The notes below the pieces were generated by a model that saw only the letters and a program-made list of their open reading frames with translations, was not told the origin of the DNA and ran no database searches. 64,000 bases of DNA from Diorhabda sublineata (lineage: Eukaryota > Arthropoda > Insecta > Coleoptera > Chrysomelidae): assembly GCF_026230105.1 (NCBI RefSeq), contig NC_079476.1, positions 31,548,559 through 31,612,558 of the forward strand, given 5' to 3'. The position numbers and the translations under genes were made by a program. Positions 37,301 through 52,300 of the stretch are shown here, piece after piece. Position 1 is the stretch's first letter, and each line of letters begins with the position of its first letter.

Positions 37301-40300
37301 GTCCAATTCTTCTATTTTTGGCAAAAATAATGGTCAATCACACGGTAGCGCTTGATTTTCAGAGTAACGTTCCGGCCATTAGTAGCCGGAAGTACGGTCC
37401 GATGATGCCACCAGCCCTTAATCCACAATATCATCTAGAATGTGATATGCAACTGAATAAATAACTATCATGAAAAAAATGAAGCACGAAAAAATAAAAA
37501 TCAAAGGCTCTTGTAGATCATGTTTTAAACTTGAAGTTTACACTAAAAATTGAACGAGACGTGATGTGTCTAATTCAGAGTCATAGTTTTCGAAAAAACC
37601 TAAATTTAAAAATTCCAAATTTTGTGGCGACACTTACTCGCGAATTCTTAATTTTTTACAGTTAGTCAGTTAGTGAATTCATATTACAGCTCACGTCATT
37701 AGGCTATTGACTAGTAGATGGCGCAACTATTCAAAAATGCTGCCATTAAATGCAAGTGCAAGCAAAAATACAGATTCATTTTTATATTAATAGTTATTCT
37801 TTCGAATCAGTTGATCAAATAATTGAAAATATTTCACTCGTAATATTCTGAAATCATATTCTGCCAACAATGACTGTGGCGAAGAGATGCACTCTTCTGT
37901 TCTGGGAGCATTAGCATCAATATGAATTACGCTCATAAGTGATCAGATTTCAGTTTGTAATATGGAGAGTTTGATTACTGACAGGTTATAGAATAGCATA
38001 AGCCTAGTAGCAAATTTTATGAATCCTCTACCATTTTGCAAGCTTAGGGTTGTCAGACATTTGGGTGGAAAGGTCGGACAAATTATTGAGGATTTAGTCT
38101 CTGTATTAATAGGTACTATAAAAAAATTATAAGACTTTTTTTACTGGAAAAAATAGTCAAAAACTTTTTCTCTTCAAGTGAAACTATAGAACAAAAAAAC
38201 TTCTTCTTTTAGAGTTGAGTTCGTAGAGTTCGTAGAGAACACAATAAAAATAATTAGTCATATTTTTGGTTTACCGAAAACTACTTTAAGAGCTCAGTTT
38301 CTTTCAAAATGTATTAGTAAAAATCCTCACATGTCAAATGTTATAAATCAAATTCTACAACCAACATTTTGGAAACAGTGCCAACATGTAATCTGTTGTG
38401 TTCTGTCCTCCATTGCTGACCTATCAAGCTCTTTCAATGTTTGCGTTATGTCCAATTTTTTATGTGCTTCTTGAAATCAACGTTCTCTTTGTTAGTGTTG
38501 AGAAAACAGACGACGGGCGGCGCTTGGGCCCACAGAACATACACTAAGGAGAAATGTAAATTTAGTTGTTGTCCTATGGAAACAACATGGCGGATTTTCG
38601 ATGGTAGTTACCTCGATGGCACGTGGCAGAACTAATATATTTTCGCGGTTTATTTAAATTTACAACAATAAAGTTCTACTGTATTCTAAGTTATTAATTT
38701 TGCTGTTAATTTCTGTTAATATTCTTCGTCGTCTAGGGCTATGCCCTCTACCTGGCTTTAAAACAAATTCTCATTAATATAAAATTACAAAATATATTCT
38801 CCATTCAAAACAATGTCAACAAGAAATTATAAATTATAATCTGAAGGAAATGTGACGGGAATTCAGAAATTGATGACGAATGACATATTGACATTGATAG
38901 TAATGACACATTTTTATTACACTAGCGTCACGATTGGCATGGGGTAGAACTAAATTTGTGTTGCCGAGATTTACATACAAGTCAACCTTCTTTTTGGAAT
39001 GTTCTGTGCTTGGGACTGCATGAGCGACCGGTAGTCGACTCTCGTCACTTTCGCTTGGCTACGCTCGTTTGTGAAATGTAAAAAGCCTAACAAAAGCCGG
39101 GCACGGTTTATTTTGGCCGAACACACAATCAAAAAGCCTACCCGGCTTTATCTGATTGTCTGAAACGTTAATATGGCAATGATGAGTTAGAGAAATATAC
39201 GAAATTGTTATCATTATAAAATATTTTACTACAAACACACCATAAATTGCGAATTAATCTATAGGCAGAATTTAAATAGATACTTTGTTGTAATTTAATT
39301 ACAAAAATTTTCTTCTTTGTTAATTCCATATTAGAGTCTTCATTATATTAGCAAACTAAGAATGTTTTGTCTATACTTGATACAGGAACGGAAGATCCGT
39401 CCCTGTCAGGATCCTTAATATCCCTATAAATGTCTTTCCATTGTACAACACAAAAGTAAGCACTCTATAAGGTGTGAATGTTAAACTGCAAAACATATAA
39501 AATGGAATGTTTTCAAAACTAAGTCGTAAAAAGTTATTTATGCAACAATGCATACAGGAGTATTTTTTCACCGATAGATTGTGGAACATACCCTTTTGTG
39601 CTAATATCTGTTGTGCGAAGGTACATACATTGTGTATGTTTTTTATAACATGTTAATATCTATTGTCAACTGAATTATGATTGGAAATAGGTAGTGCCAT
39701 CTTACCAAATGTAATAAATAACTATGTGAAGAAAAGTTTTATTACATTTTACCTAAACATACCATATTAACAGTGGTGGGTTTACCAGTAGGCTGAGTAG
39801 GCTGTAGCATAGAGCGCCAAGCTTTGATCAAAACCTTTGTATTTCGATTTAAAATAATTTAATAAAAATTGTTGTACATAAAGAAAATATTAGTTTTGAT
39901 ATTTTTACAATAATTTAATAATGATTGAAATATAGCTTGGTTTGAATAGGGTACCACACGTGTACTGAACGTGAACGTGAATTTTTTTTCTGGAAAACGA
40001 AATTTCAAAACAAAAACCATACAGGAAAATAAATTCTTTGCAAATAAAACAAAAAAAAAACATTTCAATTCCAAAATATCTTTATAAATAATGGTAGACA
40101 GAATCGTCTAAACTAGAGTCAGCATTTTATTGAATTATGAAGGGTTGTAAAGAGGGTGATACCACATAATAATCTTCTTCTTTGATAACATGTCCAACAC
40201 AGTTTTTCCAAAGCTCTTGGCGGTCTGCTGCTAGAACTTTCTTTGCGAGTTCTACAACCTCTTTACTTAGTTCTGGAGACTGATTACATTTTCGTAATTC

Positions 40301-43300
40301 TGATTTTACATTTGCCCATGTTAACTCTATAGGGTTAAATATGCAATGGTAAGGAGATAGTCTGAGAAGAGTATGACCTTATTCTTTGCACAGCTTGTAA
40401 ATATAATTAATTTCCTCTAACTTTAGACCTTTAATAATAGTAAGCAATTCTTCGATTGAAGTTTTTCTTTAAACAAAGCCCATTCAAACAGCAATTTTTA
40501 CTATTGTCAACCCAACCGAAATTTACTACTATTTACTTGTCAAACTATATTTCATCTAGATAAATTATGTGTCTATTAGAACTTCGGTAGTCTTTTATCT
40601 GATGCAAATAATCTTGTTGCCATCGAACGATCCTTGACGAATCGGTTATTGCCATCCGTTTATTCAGTTTTTTGTATTTAAAACTACATGCTGACAAAAC
40701 TTGTATAGATAATTAAGAAAAAATATTTATTCTATTGTTGGTAAACTTTAAGTGTAATAAAAAAATGGTATCAACGTTACTCGTGTAATTATATGATATA
40801 TAAGCGTTGAATAGATTTTCTTAGCTTATAATGATATATTCTAACAATTCCGTGAAAATAATCAAGGATCTTACATGAATCCTTTGTTCTTAAACATTTT
40901 TTGCCAAAAATCGATTTTAATCATCAAAACAATCTCCTACAAGAGCAATACAATCATTTCAACGTTTCTCGGTGCTGTGCTTGTGAAAGGATTTGTCTTT
41001 TACCTCAAAATAGGCTTCTGTTTCAGTAATTCCTTCTTCATTTGAGCTGAATTTCTTACCGGCGAGGATTTTTTTGAAATCAGCGAATTGCCAGTAGTCA
41101 CTGGAAGCTAGACCTGGACTATATGATGGATGAGGAAGCAATTCGTTCAACAACTCTGTAGTATTCGCTATTGATTGTCTCTCCCTTTTGGAAATAATCG
41201 ATGAACAATATTCCATGCGCGTACCAAAATATTGAAGCTATAACCTTTCCAGCTGACTGTTGTGCCTTTGGACGCTTCGGACGTTGTTCACCGGCTGCAG
41301 TCCACTTAGATGATGATCGTTTTGATTCTCGGAATGAAGTGATGGATCCATGTTTCACCCGTTGTTATATATCGACGCAAAAATTTTTATTTATGTGTGT
41401 ACAATGCCAAATACGTTGTTGCTTTTGATCGATTGTGAGTAAACGCGGCATCTACTTTGAAAAAGAGCAATCTCATAGTCAAATGCTCATGCATAATTGT
41501 AAATACACTGCCTTATGATATATTTACGGCCTCAGCTATCTCACACAATTACAATTAAATATAACCAATTTCTGTTTTTCGATATTTTCTTGAGTAACCA
41601 CCTAGCGTCAAAAAAAGTTGATTTGGATTTTGTTTTTGTATTACAAGCACTCAAGTACTCCTCAAATCATGCAAATGTGAAGTTTTCCCTATGTCGCTTT
41701 ATAGTCCCGATCTTGTATTTAGTGATTTTCACTTGTATGAAATGATAAAGAACTAGCTAGCAGCATAGAGCTTTGACGACGACGAGGAACTGGCGTTGGA
41801 AACTGGCAGAAAGGGCAATTAACATAATCTAATATTTAGAAAAAAAATTTCTCGATCCATCAGATGTAATAATTTTTGTTTCTTGAGCTTGTTACCCACT
41901 ATATATAAAACGTATTTGTTTCATTTTGAAGGGATCACAAACTGATTGAGTTACTGTACGAAGAGGCACAATATAACATTTTACAAGGAAGATATCCCTG
42001 CGAAGAAATGCATTATATCATGCTAGGGAGTATACAAGCCCGAATTGAATTAGGGCCGTACAACCCGCAACAACATTCTATACGTTTCTTTAGACAACAA
42101 GTTAAATTCATTCCGATGCATATTAGAAAAAGTTGGACATGGAAATGGTTACCGATAAGTTCGAAAAATTCCATCGAAGTCAAATTATTGGAACAGTTTA
42201 AAAGAATTCCTAACGTCACCACTAACCGAAAATTAATGAGAAAATATTTGGAATTTTGTTGGTCTTTGCCATTTTACGGGTAAGTTATAAATTATTTGTT
42301 TAACTAATAGAAATAGAGAGACAAGGATTTAAAGTGTGATGGATATCCACCCCTTTTCCATAATAAAAGAAAACTGATTTTGAAAGGACCTCTCATCAAT
42401 TTACGCAAGTTATGATCATATAAGAAATGTTGATCATCATTAGCTTAAACGAGGAGTTTATCAGAAGTTTGATCAAGGCTATCAGAAGTTCTAGTTGCCA
42501 CGTAACATAGGAACACAGTTCTTGCATTGCTGGGACATTGCTAGAACATACCGTATCGCTTTTCCATCATCATACCTAGTCGAAAAAGCCTTTAGTGTAC
42601 TTACAATTTGATAAAATAAGAAACTGTTCGACCCACGTTGATTTCAGTAACACTGGATTTTTGGTCTCTATACTTAACCATTTCAATGTTTTTTTTCCGA
42701 AAAATAATTATCTACGTAAGACTTTCTATTATTTATTGATATATACAGTCCATGTAAGATCTTGGTCTCTTTCATCATACAGCTCCTCTTGGCCCGATAC
42801 TTGGCTGTATTTTTCCAATTTTTGACATTTATTCTATTTAGGTTTTATTAATTTTGACGTTTCGACTTTTCTTTAAGTCTTTATTTTTCTTTTAAAAGTT
42901 ATCAAAAAAAATTTTAAAACAGAAAAGACCTAAAATCAAGAAGATTTAGATGCATTAATATATCAAAAGGTCTAAGAAATAAAAAATTAAAGAATTTTAG
43001 GTTTTATTCTATCTCATCCAACCATATTTTTCTGGGACATTCAATTTCTCTTTTTCTTCTACTCTCCCTCTATAGATCTTTTTTATTGCTCTTTCTTCAT
43101 TCATTCGCTCCACATGTCTGAGTCACTGTATTCGTTTAGTTTGCTATGTCCTTTTTTTTGTAAAGCACACTAAACTCTAAATTACTTAGACTGCAAAAAT
43201 CACAATAGATCTAATTATTGTTTTATATAATATTAGTGTTAATTTCCTTGATAGTAGAGAAGATTTAAGCAACTTCAACATTGAAAAATAGCTTATTCAC

Positions 43301-46300
43301 TCACTCAAGTATATAGTGCGATCCAGGAGCTCTTAGCCTCATATGGTGAATAGGGTGTGTTCGCAAAAACCTTTATTCACGAGTCAGTGACAAGTTTCAA
43401 CAAGCTTTATATAAAATTTGCTGCTTGGATACATTTTATTACAGTAGAGCTGGAACCACCACTCAGTTAAGTTGTTGTGAAAAATGTCGTAAATTGAGTT
43501 TCACGCTGTTATAAAATTTTTGACTAAAGAAGGATTAACACCAACACAAATCAGAAACAGAAATAAAATTGGTCTCAGTTGTTCCGCTGGGGACGAGATT
43601 TATTGAAAGATGACCCACGTGAGGGATGTCCTTTGACGGTGACTACTCCAGTAAACATTAGACTAGTGAAAAAAATTGTTATAAGTAATCGGGGTCTGAA
43701 AACAAAAAAATCTCAGCAAAGACTAGCATTTCCAACACAATTGTTCTAAGGATTTTACATAAGCATTTCTTCTTCATTTTTAAGATCTCATGATCGATTA
43801 GTTTTGCAGGTTCCTCTGAATCAGATTCTGGGAGGTGGACTGCCAGCTGTCTATCCATCTCTTAGGTGGTCGTCCGGGTTGTCTTTTCCCTATTGGTTTC
43901 CCTTCAAGTACGATGCGTGGTAGTCTACTCTCTTCCATTCTCCTGTGGGCATGAGCATTTCAATATGACAAAAATTGTGCTTCGAATCCTCAGTAGTGTC
44001 GTCCATAACAGTAGAATGTTGTGGACGACATTTAGACCTTTCTCAAGCTTAATCCGAACAATTGTAACGTGTAATAAAACTATGGTCTTTTACTATGGAT
44101 CTGATATCTAGATGAGATCAAAAAATTATCGAAAAAAAGCACGGCAGAACCTGCAGAGGTGTACGCTTGCCTCATGACAATGCTCCAGTTTCTACAGCTT
44201 CACTTGACAACGCTACTGTACACGAATGTGGCTTCACAGAGATTGAACACACCACATATAGCTCGGATCTGGTCCTATTCGACTAATTTTTGCTCAAAAA
44301 TCTGAAGGCTTATGGAGTAAAAGATTTAACAGCGAAGATGAAATCAAGCAGCCGACGTATGAACTTATTGACTCTAAGGATGCATCATATATTTATAGTG
44401 GCATAGAAGCTTTAGTCAGACGTTGAAATTACAGGGAGAATATATTGAAAAAGAATCATACTTTTTTTTTTATTTATGACCATTATTTCTATGTAAGCCG
44501 CGTTGCAGTGAATAAAGCTATGATTATCAATACGATAGTTAATATGGTAGCCAACAATCGACAACTGTCACAGCATGCGAAGAAGAAGATGGCGCTGTTG
44601 TCAATGACGCAGCAGCGTCATTGTTGATCTTATCTATTATCTACAGTGAGATAAAAATATAAACTATAGCCTTGCCGATATCTTCAAGTTTAATGATACA
44701 CGCTGACGTTTTATTTTGTATCGAACCCTTTAACGATGAAATTTGAGCAGACAAATTAATGAAAATTTGTTCGTAAAATGATGATAAACGAATAGTTTAG
44801 ATATACAAAAAAGACACATAAGGATTTTCTCAATTTTTATGAAACTACCTGAACGTGTTATCTTTTGAGAGTGAGTAATAAAAGAGGTTTTTCTAAACTT
44901 GTAAAAAATCTGTTAGAACCCACTTTTTTATAAACTAATACTGAATATTTTTTTGTCGGTATTTAAAAATTCAACAGGGTAAACACCTAATTTCATCACT
45001 CAATAAACTCACCCTACAATTTTGGGATTCAATCTCGAAAACAATAATTTACAATGAACAATAATAGCAAACAATGAACCTTTCTCATGTCTGACTGTCA
45101 AAAACTCGATTATTGCAAATGACAGTGTCAATATGTCGAAATGAATCTTTATCATGGTCTTACTAGAGGTCTGGAAATTAAGCCCAATTTATATACAGCA
45201 ACTTGGTTCTCTTATTATCCGGATTCTAGAGGTGCTAGAGACGGATGTGGGTAGGGTAAAGCTAGATGTAAGATCGTGGGGTAGCGCAGAGATGAAATTT
45301 TTGACAGCATTTTAACAACTATAATTATTTGTTCTTAATCAACTACTTTTATATAATTAGTTTACATATTAACAAGTTTTATTTATAACAATTTCATTAC
45401 TTATATAAATAATAATAACTATTATTATAAGGTTAAAACAATTTGTCACCAGCCCCGACCTCGCGGCCACAGAGTGAGGTAATTAAGTGCTACCTTTGTT
45501 TCCAGACCTGTATGTAAGACCGTGATCTTTATGAATAGAATACGATAATGATTATTGTTTGTTGTTATCTCCTTTTAACATGATTATAAAAAGGCATCTA
45601 CTACCCGTAGAAAAAGATAGAACGTATATAGTGTGTTTTTCTTCAAGTTTACTGTTATGATGTCAGGGTAACGAAAAATTTGATAGAGTATATTTAATAT
45701 TTATTTCTTTTAAATTTTTATTTTAACACGTATACTACCACAACACTGCTCCTTTTGGCTAATTTATTACGCTTCTTAACTACTTTATATTCTAATGTAT
45801 TTTAAAGCCATTTATATGTATAGAATCAACTGGCGAAATCCTATTGACTGACCTCCTAACCGGTCTAGTAAGCGTTTATATATTCGTAGCAACGCGTGGA
45901 ATGCTTCACAGTCCTCTTTAGTTAGATTTTCGATGTGTATTCTACCTTCTATAGCGACCATAAGCGTACTATGGATTTTGATCGTACTTTCTAATCGACT
46001 GAATTTATTTTGAATTTTTGCCAAAAAACTTGATATTAAAAGATTATTATTTTACAATCAATAATTATTCATGATAAAAATAAACTGTCATACTTTTAGT
46101 TCTTGATATTCGTTCAAGGAATTCCGTTTTGTGTCTAATTAAAAGGAGTTGTTGAATTGGCAACTGCAGCGTCTATGAACCTTCTCCCTGAGCAATCCAG
46201 GGCACAATATTCACAGGAATTTAATTCTTTTATGGAGTGGCGTACTAAAAATGGCATAAAGAGCTTCACAGAAAGAGTGCTACTTTGAAACTAAATCCAT

Positions 46301-49300
46301 AATCTGGAAGTTTTCAACACTTTAGTAGACTTATTCAAAACTGAAAGGCACCCTAATAGTAAATAACGAAGGAGGCTTCAGTAAATACTCGAAATTCAAT
46401 GTATATTTGAAAGATAAATCAGTTGACTATAGACCCAAAAAATCTAAAACATTTACCCTTGAAGAAATTAATAAGTTTCTGTTGCAAGCTCCAGACGATC
46501 ATTTTCTCATACATAAGGTATGACAGCAAAAAATTTGTATTATTTGTAACATCTTTCAAATTGCTTTAATATTCGGAATCGCAGGAGCTCTGCGGAGGGA
46601 GGAATTATATAAATAAAAAATGTTTTAATTATCACAGTCCCTGATCCCAAGTTGTAGGTAATGCCTTTTCAAAAATTTCCTCGCTTATCGCAACATATTT
46701 GAATTAACCTAATCCACAAAACTACATATATTTCGACGCTCTTCGGCGTCTCTATTAGTGGATTCTGTTGGTGATATAATTCAACTAAAGAAACACTGTG
46801 GGTGGAAATCCAACATAGTTGCCGATGGTTACGTAGACGACTAAAAAACAAAATGGATTCCGCAGTGAAAATTTTAACGGGAACTAGTTCGACTTCAAGC
46901 AACATTGTAAATGTTCACGATCCTACCAACAATCCAATAAGTACTAATTACAACAACTAAAGACGATGTTATTTTTTGAACTCGTTAAATGTTGCCAATT
47001 CCAGTACCAATAGTAAGGTAACTTCTCCTTCACTTCAAATTAATAATGCCCACAGTTGTACTTTTAAAATTACTATTATAAAATAAAAATTGATTGAAGT
47101 TTTGTCGAATTTTTTTAAGTCTACGGACGTAGATACTCGTGAGTAAAGTAACTTTTAAGAATTGCCGTCCTACTCGTGAAAAAAAGTATTACTTTACTCA
47201 CTTGTTGCATAAATAACTATTTCTGTACTTGCTATATCTGATCAAGTTAACTCAGTTTATTATTTATGACGGATGCTATGACTTAAATAGTATAATACAC
47301 AGTGAATTCTAGGGTGCAATTTTACAACTAAGGGTAAAATTGAATGCAATAATTAGAAATTATCTAAGAAAACAGCTGATCTACGTCAAACTAGAGGTGG
47401 GGTGCGATGAGCGCACGTGCATCGATCGCACAGGCACATTTAGACAACATTCCGTGCATCTAGTCGAATCAGAAAGATCGTTCGACGAGCGCAAAAGAAA
47501 ATTTGATCTGCCGAAGTGAGTCCTAGAGATGGGCAAACATACGAACTTTTGAATAATTCTAATCATTAAGACAAAACGAAAATTCATCAGCAACATCTAA
47601 GATTTTCCAAAATGAGCAAATGTTCAATATTTTATGAAAATTTATAGAAAAAATTATTTTTTCTAAGAATGCGTGAATTTTTGGTATTTCGAATTCTCCA
47701 CAAAAAGCCTTTTTATTTAAGAATGGTTAGGTTAGGTTAAATTAGGTGCGCTTGATGCACCCTCCTATATAATTTTTGTGCTCGAACCACCGTGCGCTCG
47801 ATGCACGCATTCAAACTAGCGGCCGTGGTATAAACAAATGATTTTCTCGTACATATCCTTGTTAGCTTTTCTAGGTTTTTACGGCTCTAGGGTTGTTTCG
47901 TATTGTTTTTTTTTTGTTTATGGTGCTAAGACAACTTCATAGATACTTAGTAAATCTGTTTCAGTGAAACTAGAACAACTGAAACTGACTATTTTTACAG
48001 TTTTTTCTGTGAATAAGTGTGCAAGTGAGCTTTTAACTAATTTACAAAATTTAGAGCACTTTTATTTATTTTGTGCTTAAATTACAGGAGATTTTTAGAC
48101 ATTAATTTCCACAATTGCGTTCAAGTTTATCAAAAATGAGTAAATACTTTTCAAGGATTCAATGTGATAACCCAGTGGAAGCTGACAAACTTTTCATTAG
48201 ATAGATAAATAGATAAATAGCTTTAATCTGAATATTAATATTCTTGCGTATAATTATCGCTTCCCTACATTACGCATCGAAAAAAAACTGGTGCATCCCA
48301 AAATGTTTTCCTGCGGGATCTTGAGTCAGTCAACTGCACGGTAGACTGTTGAATTGGAATAATGTAACACTTATCGAGCATCCATCCTTTTCGCTTGATT
48401 TGGCCAGGTGCGATTTCTGACATTTCACTAAGGAGGATGAGATAGATGAAGAAATCATAAATTTTTTGACAGTATTTCAAATTATGACTGACTTCAAGCT
48501 TCTATGTTGAGTGTTACAAAAAGTTATTTTCATAAAAATGTTACTTTTCTTGTATGTCAAAATATATAGCATCACCTTCGTAGAGGTAATTTATAAAATT
48601 TTAATTAATCTTGATCAACTACTAATAAATATTTTATGTAAATGTTTTTTTTTTATTTATGTCTTACTTACCTTCAAATAATATTTTACGTCGGCAAGAA
48701 GCAGGAAAATCTACTTTTCTCAAATTCTACGCCACTGATTGAGTTGTCATTTTGGTATAATTTTCCACTTATCTAATGCTTTCTAAGTAAACAACCCACT
48801 TTCTCTTCGTTTCGATTAAGTGAATTTTTTCGAAATATCCAATTTTTTGGAAATGTTGAATATTATTTTCTAATTTCTTCTTATATTATTGGTAGTAAGA
48901 TTCACTTCCACATTTATATGGCTTAAAAGTTTTTCATTTTCAGTGAAAGTAGCAGGTATTTTGTTAACATTAGCTGCAATTGTGATGCGTCAATTGTCTT
49001 TGAAGACGGATGCATCCAACCAAAATATAATTACGAGTTTCTTATTATAACAAAAAAATGCAAATCTATTTTGTTTCCAATTTATTTTTTTATTTTTAGA
49101 TCGGCGTTTTTTGAAGGTCAAATAGAGCAACCTGTAACCGGTTTGATTTCGTTAATGACCCATCAAGACCAACCGGTATTAGTAGGAATAAATTCCAAAG
49201 GTCTTTATATAATTGACGATATAAAATGTGTGAGTATTCCCTTAATTTCGGTGGGATTGCAATTAAATCAGATTTTTAGAAACTTTCACATTTCAAAAAT

Positions 49301-52300
49301 GTTTTACAGTGGATATACGAGTTTGAGTTCAAAATTACTTTCCGTTCTACAATTTTACTAAATTACATTTTTTCAATAAATATGATACAAGGGCTGCTTA
49401 TACTTAAATTCTGAGACAGACAAATAAAAACAAATATTTATAATTAGATTTATGGGCTTATTGTTTTTCAAAATATTCTTCATAAAGATCCATTCACTTT
49501 TTCAAGCGTTTGAACAAATTGTCGAAACATTTTCTCGATTCCGATTGGGGTATCTTCAAAATATGTTATTTGAACATAACAAACGTTTCTTCAGGTGAAT
49601 ACAAATACCAATACCTAATGATTTTAACAGTGTACCAAATTGGATATTGTTTTTTAAATATTTTGGACTATTACAGCTCCCCAGAGATGGAACTTGATGT
49701 ACAGGGTGTTTCAAAAAAGGTGATCCCGTCTCTAGGATAGATATAAAACTCAAAAATATTTAGGGTTTGTTCAGTAAAAAATTTTCGTAACGCCATTCGT
49801 ATTCAAGATAAAGGGCGTTTAAGAAAAAAATGCAAAATTAATTGATGTTAAAGCTCACTTGAAATTTTGCTTAAAAAATCTAATATTGAACAAGTTATGT
49901 TCAATACCACTTGGTACGAACCGTGTAACTAGCGCCCCCTATGAGAGTTAGATATAAAAACAAATTCATCGGATGTATCAGATTCCAAAACATAATCGTT
50001 TAAAATTTTAATACAATATTGCCAGTAGTTGCGACAAAATCGTGAAAAATGTGTATAATTTTTCTTCCTTTATCTTGAATACGGATCACGTTACGAAAAC
50101 TTTCCATTGAGCAAGCCCCAAATATTTTTCAGTTTTCTATCTATCCTAGAGACGGGATCACCTTTTTTTTTAATACCCTGTAGAGATAAATTGATCCACT
50201 ACACGCTTTTCCTCTTTGTCCGTTCTTATGCAGGACACCCTATATATTTGAATATTAAAATAGGTTTACGAAAATAATTTATGTGGATTGACGTAGTGAA
50301 CGTTTAAGGTATTATTACTGGGTTTAAAATTTGAGGAGTTTAGTTGGGAATATGCCAGACCTTCCAAAGAAGACGATTTGAATTGCCTGCCGTGTATATT
50401 TATTCAATTTACAATAATAGAAAATGGTACGTCGGTATCAAAAATTTTACAAATTTTTTCGAGACAAGCTAGTTTGATGGATGCATTAATAACTACATTT
50501 AACGAACAATTCAAGTTAAAAATACCCGATGAAGTGAATAAACCTTTGGAACAATTACACATGGAAAAAGGTATGGTATATATCTATTTTAATACTATTA
50601 GAGATATGAAAAAATAATTATTTGGGAATCTACTCAGTCTTTTAACCTTTTCCCGACTTATTTTTAATACCATTACGGATCCTACATAAAAATGTTTTTG
50701 GAGACAATTTTTTAAATTATTTTATTTACAATTATTGAAACTGAGATAATGTCTAATAATGACACATGTCAAATCAAAGAACGGATAAAAAAATCAATCA
50801 AGTGGTATTGTTTCAACGGACTGAATTCAGTCTTGATTTGCTTTAGCATGATTTCGTGCTATAGATGCAGCTTGATTGGGATTCCTTTGGACACTGGGAT
50901 TTTTATACTGTTTTCTTGCTGTAAATAAAAAAACAACAACATATCAAGTCTACTTTTTGAGTTAGCAACGCTATAAAATGCATCAACAATGTAAAATTTC
51001 AGTGTGATAATGAACAAGTTCTGATAATATCCGCCAGGCAGCAGCAAGCTCTGTTGCTTAGTGATAGATTGTTATTTTCTTTCAGAATACTACTGAACCA
51101 AATCCAGGTGATTTGATGCAGCAACTGTAGTAAGTTATTGGTGCTAAAACTGATGAGAAGAAAAAGATTCAAAGCGGATATGAAGGCAGAAAGAGAATTA
51201 TACTTAAGCTGAGCAGTTCAAGCCCGTGCAGAACTGACAAAAATTGCCGTGGGATAAAAAATATGTTTTTGATCTTCAAAAGGCATTGCCTTTTCTCAAA
51301 CTTACAACTTCAATAGACTACCGTAAGATAAATCCATTGTTCTAATAACGGCACTGCCTATATACACATAAGGGATAAGTCTACTAGTGGATGGGGTTAG
51401 GAAGATCCAGTTTCATGCCTTTGAAAATATTTGTATGAACATGTCAGGACGTTCAAACATTTCGTTCATACACTGGGCGGAATCAGAATATAAACACTAT
51501 CCTTACTCTACCGAAAATTGTTCAAGAACCTCTATTGAATGCGGAAATAATTGATATGAAACTTTGATCCCAGGTCACTTATTCCTTTCCAATAATACTG
51601 AATTTGGTATAATAGACAGAGCAAGCAAAAAACATGAGACCATCGATGTGCCTGGGGACTGGTACAAAATCACTAAAGCTGCAATAGTGAAAAAGCCTCA
51701 GTTTGAAGTTGTAAAAATACAAGAAGAGTTTTTGAGCTCGATGATTCAATCACAAACAGGGAAAAGGATGCTAAAGGTAGGAAAATAAATTGACTTAAGC
51801 TACTGTGGATGAGGTTTGAGAGAGGAGGAAATTTCCAAATAAAAATACATGAAACTTCCAGTGAAATTTGAAGGTTGCGAACCTTGGAAATCTCAAAAAG
51901 GATCACTAACACGTAGGCCAGGGAGACCCGTGGAAGGGCAAAACTTGTTGACTGTACATCAGGGTAAGCTTTACTCAACCAGAAGATAAATAACTCAAAA
52001 CAAACGAGAACATTTTGCCCATTTTCCCTATTTATCATGGATACTTCAAAAACCTTCCATGGTATCAGAAAAATAATCAAACCCAGTACCACAAAAACTG
52101 AAGGAAATGAAACCCATGATGAGTTTTTTATGACAATTAATTTTTCCTTTCAACTAAGAAATGATATTTTTTCCAATATGATCTTTGAGCAGATGTAAAA
52201 ATAAAGTGTATTAACAACACTTGGAGTTGGTGCATTATCTATCCATTCTTCAGAATACATTTGATCCAAGTCCACTATTTTGGATTTTTTGGGGTTATAG

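Noticed and set aside
38441..38635. 64-codon plus-strand ORF in FRMD8 intron 2
   Set aside because: No family resemblance, no splice context and no supporting repeat.
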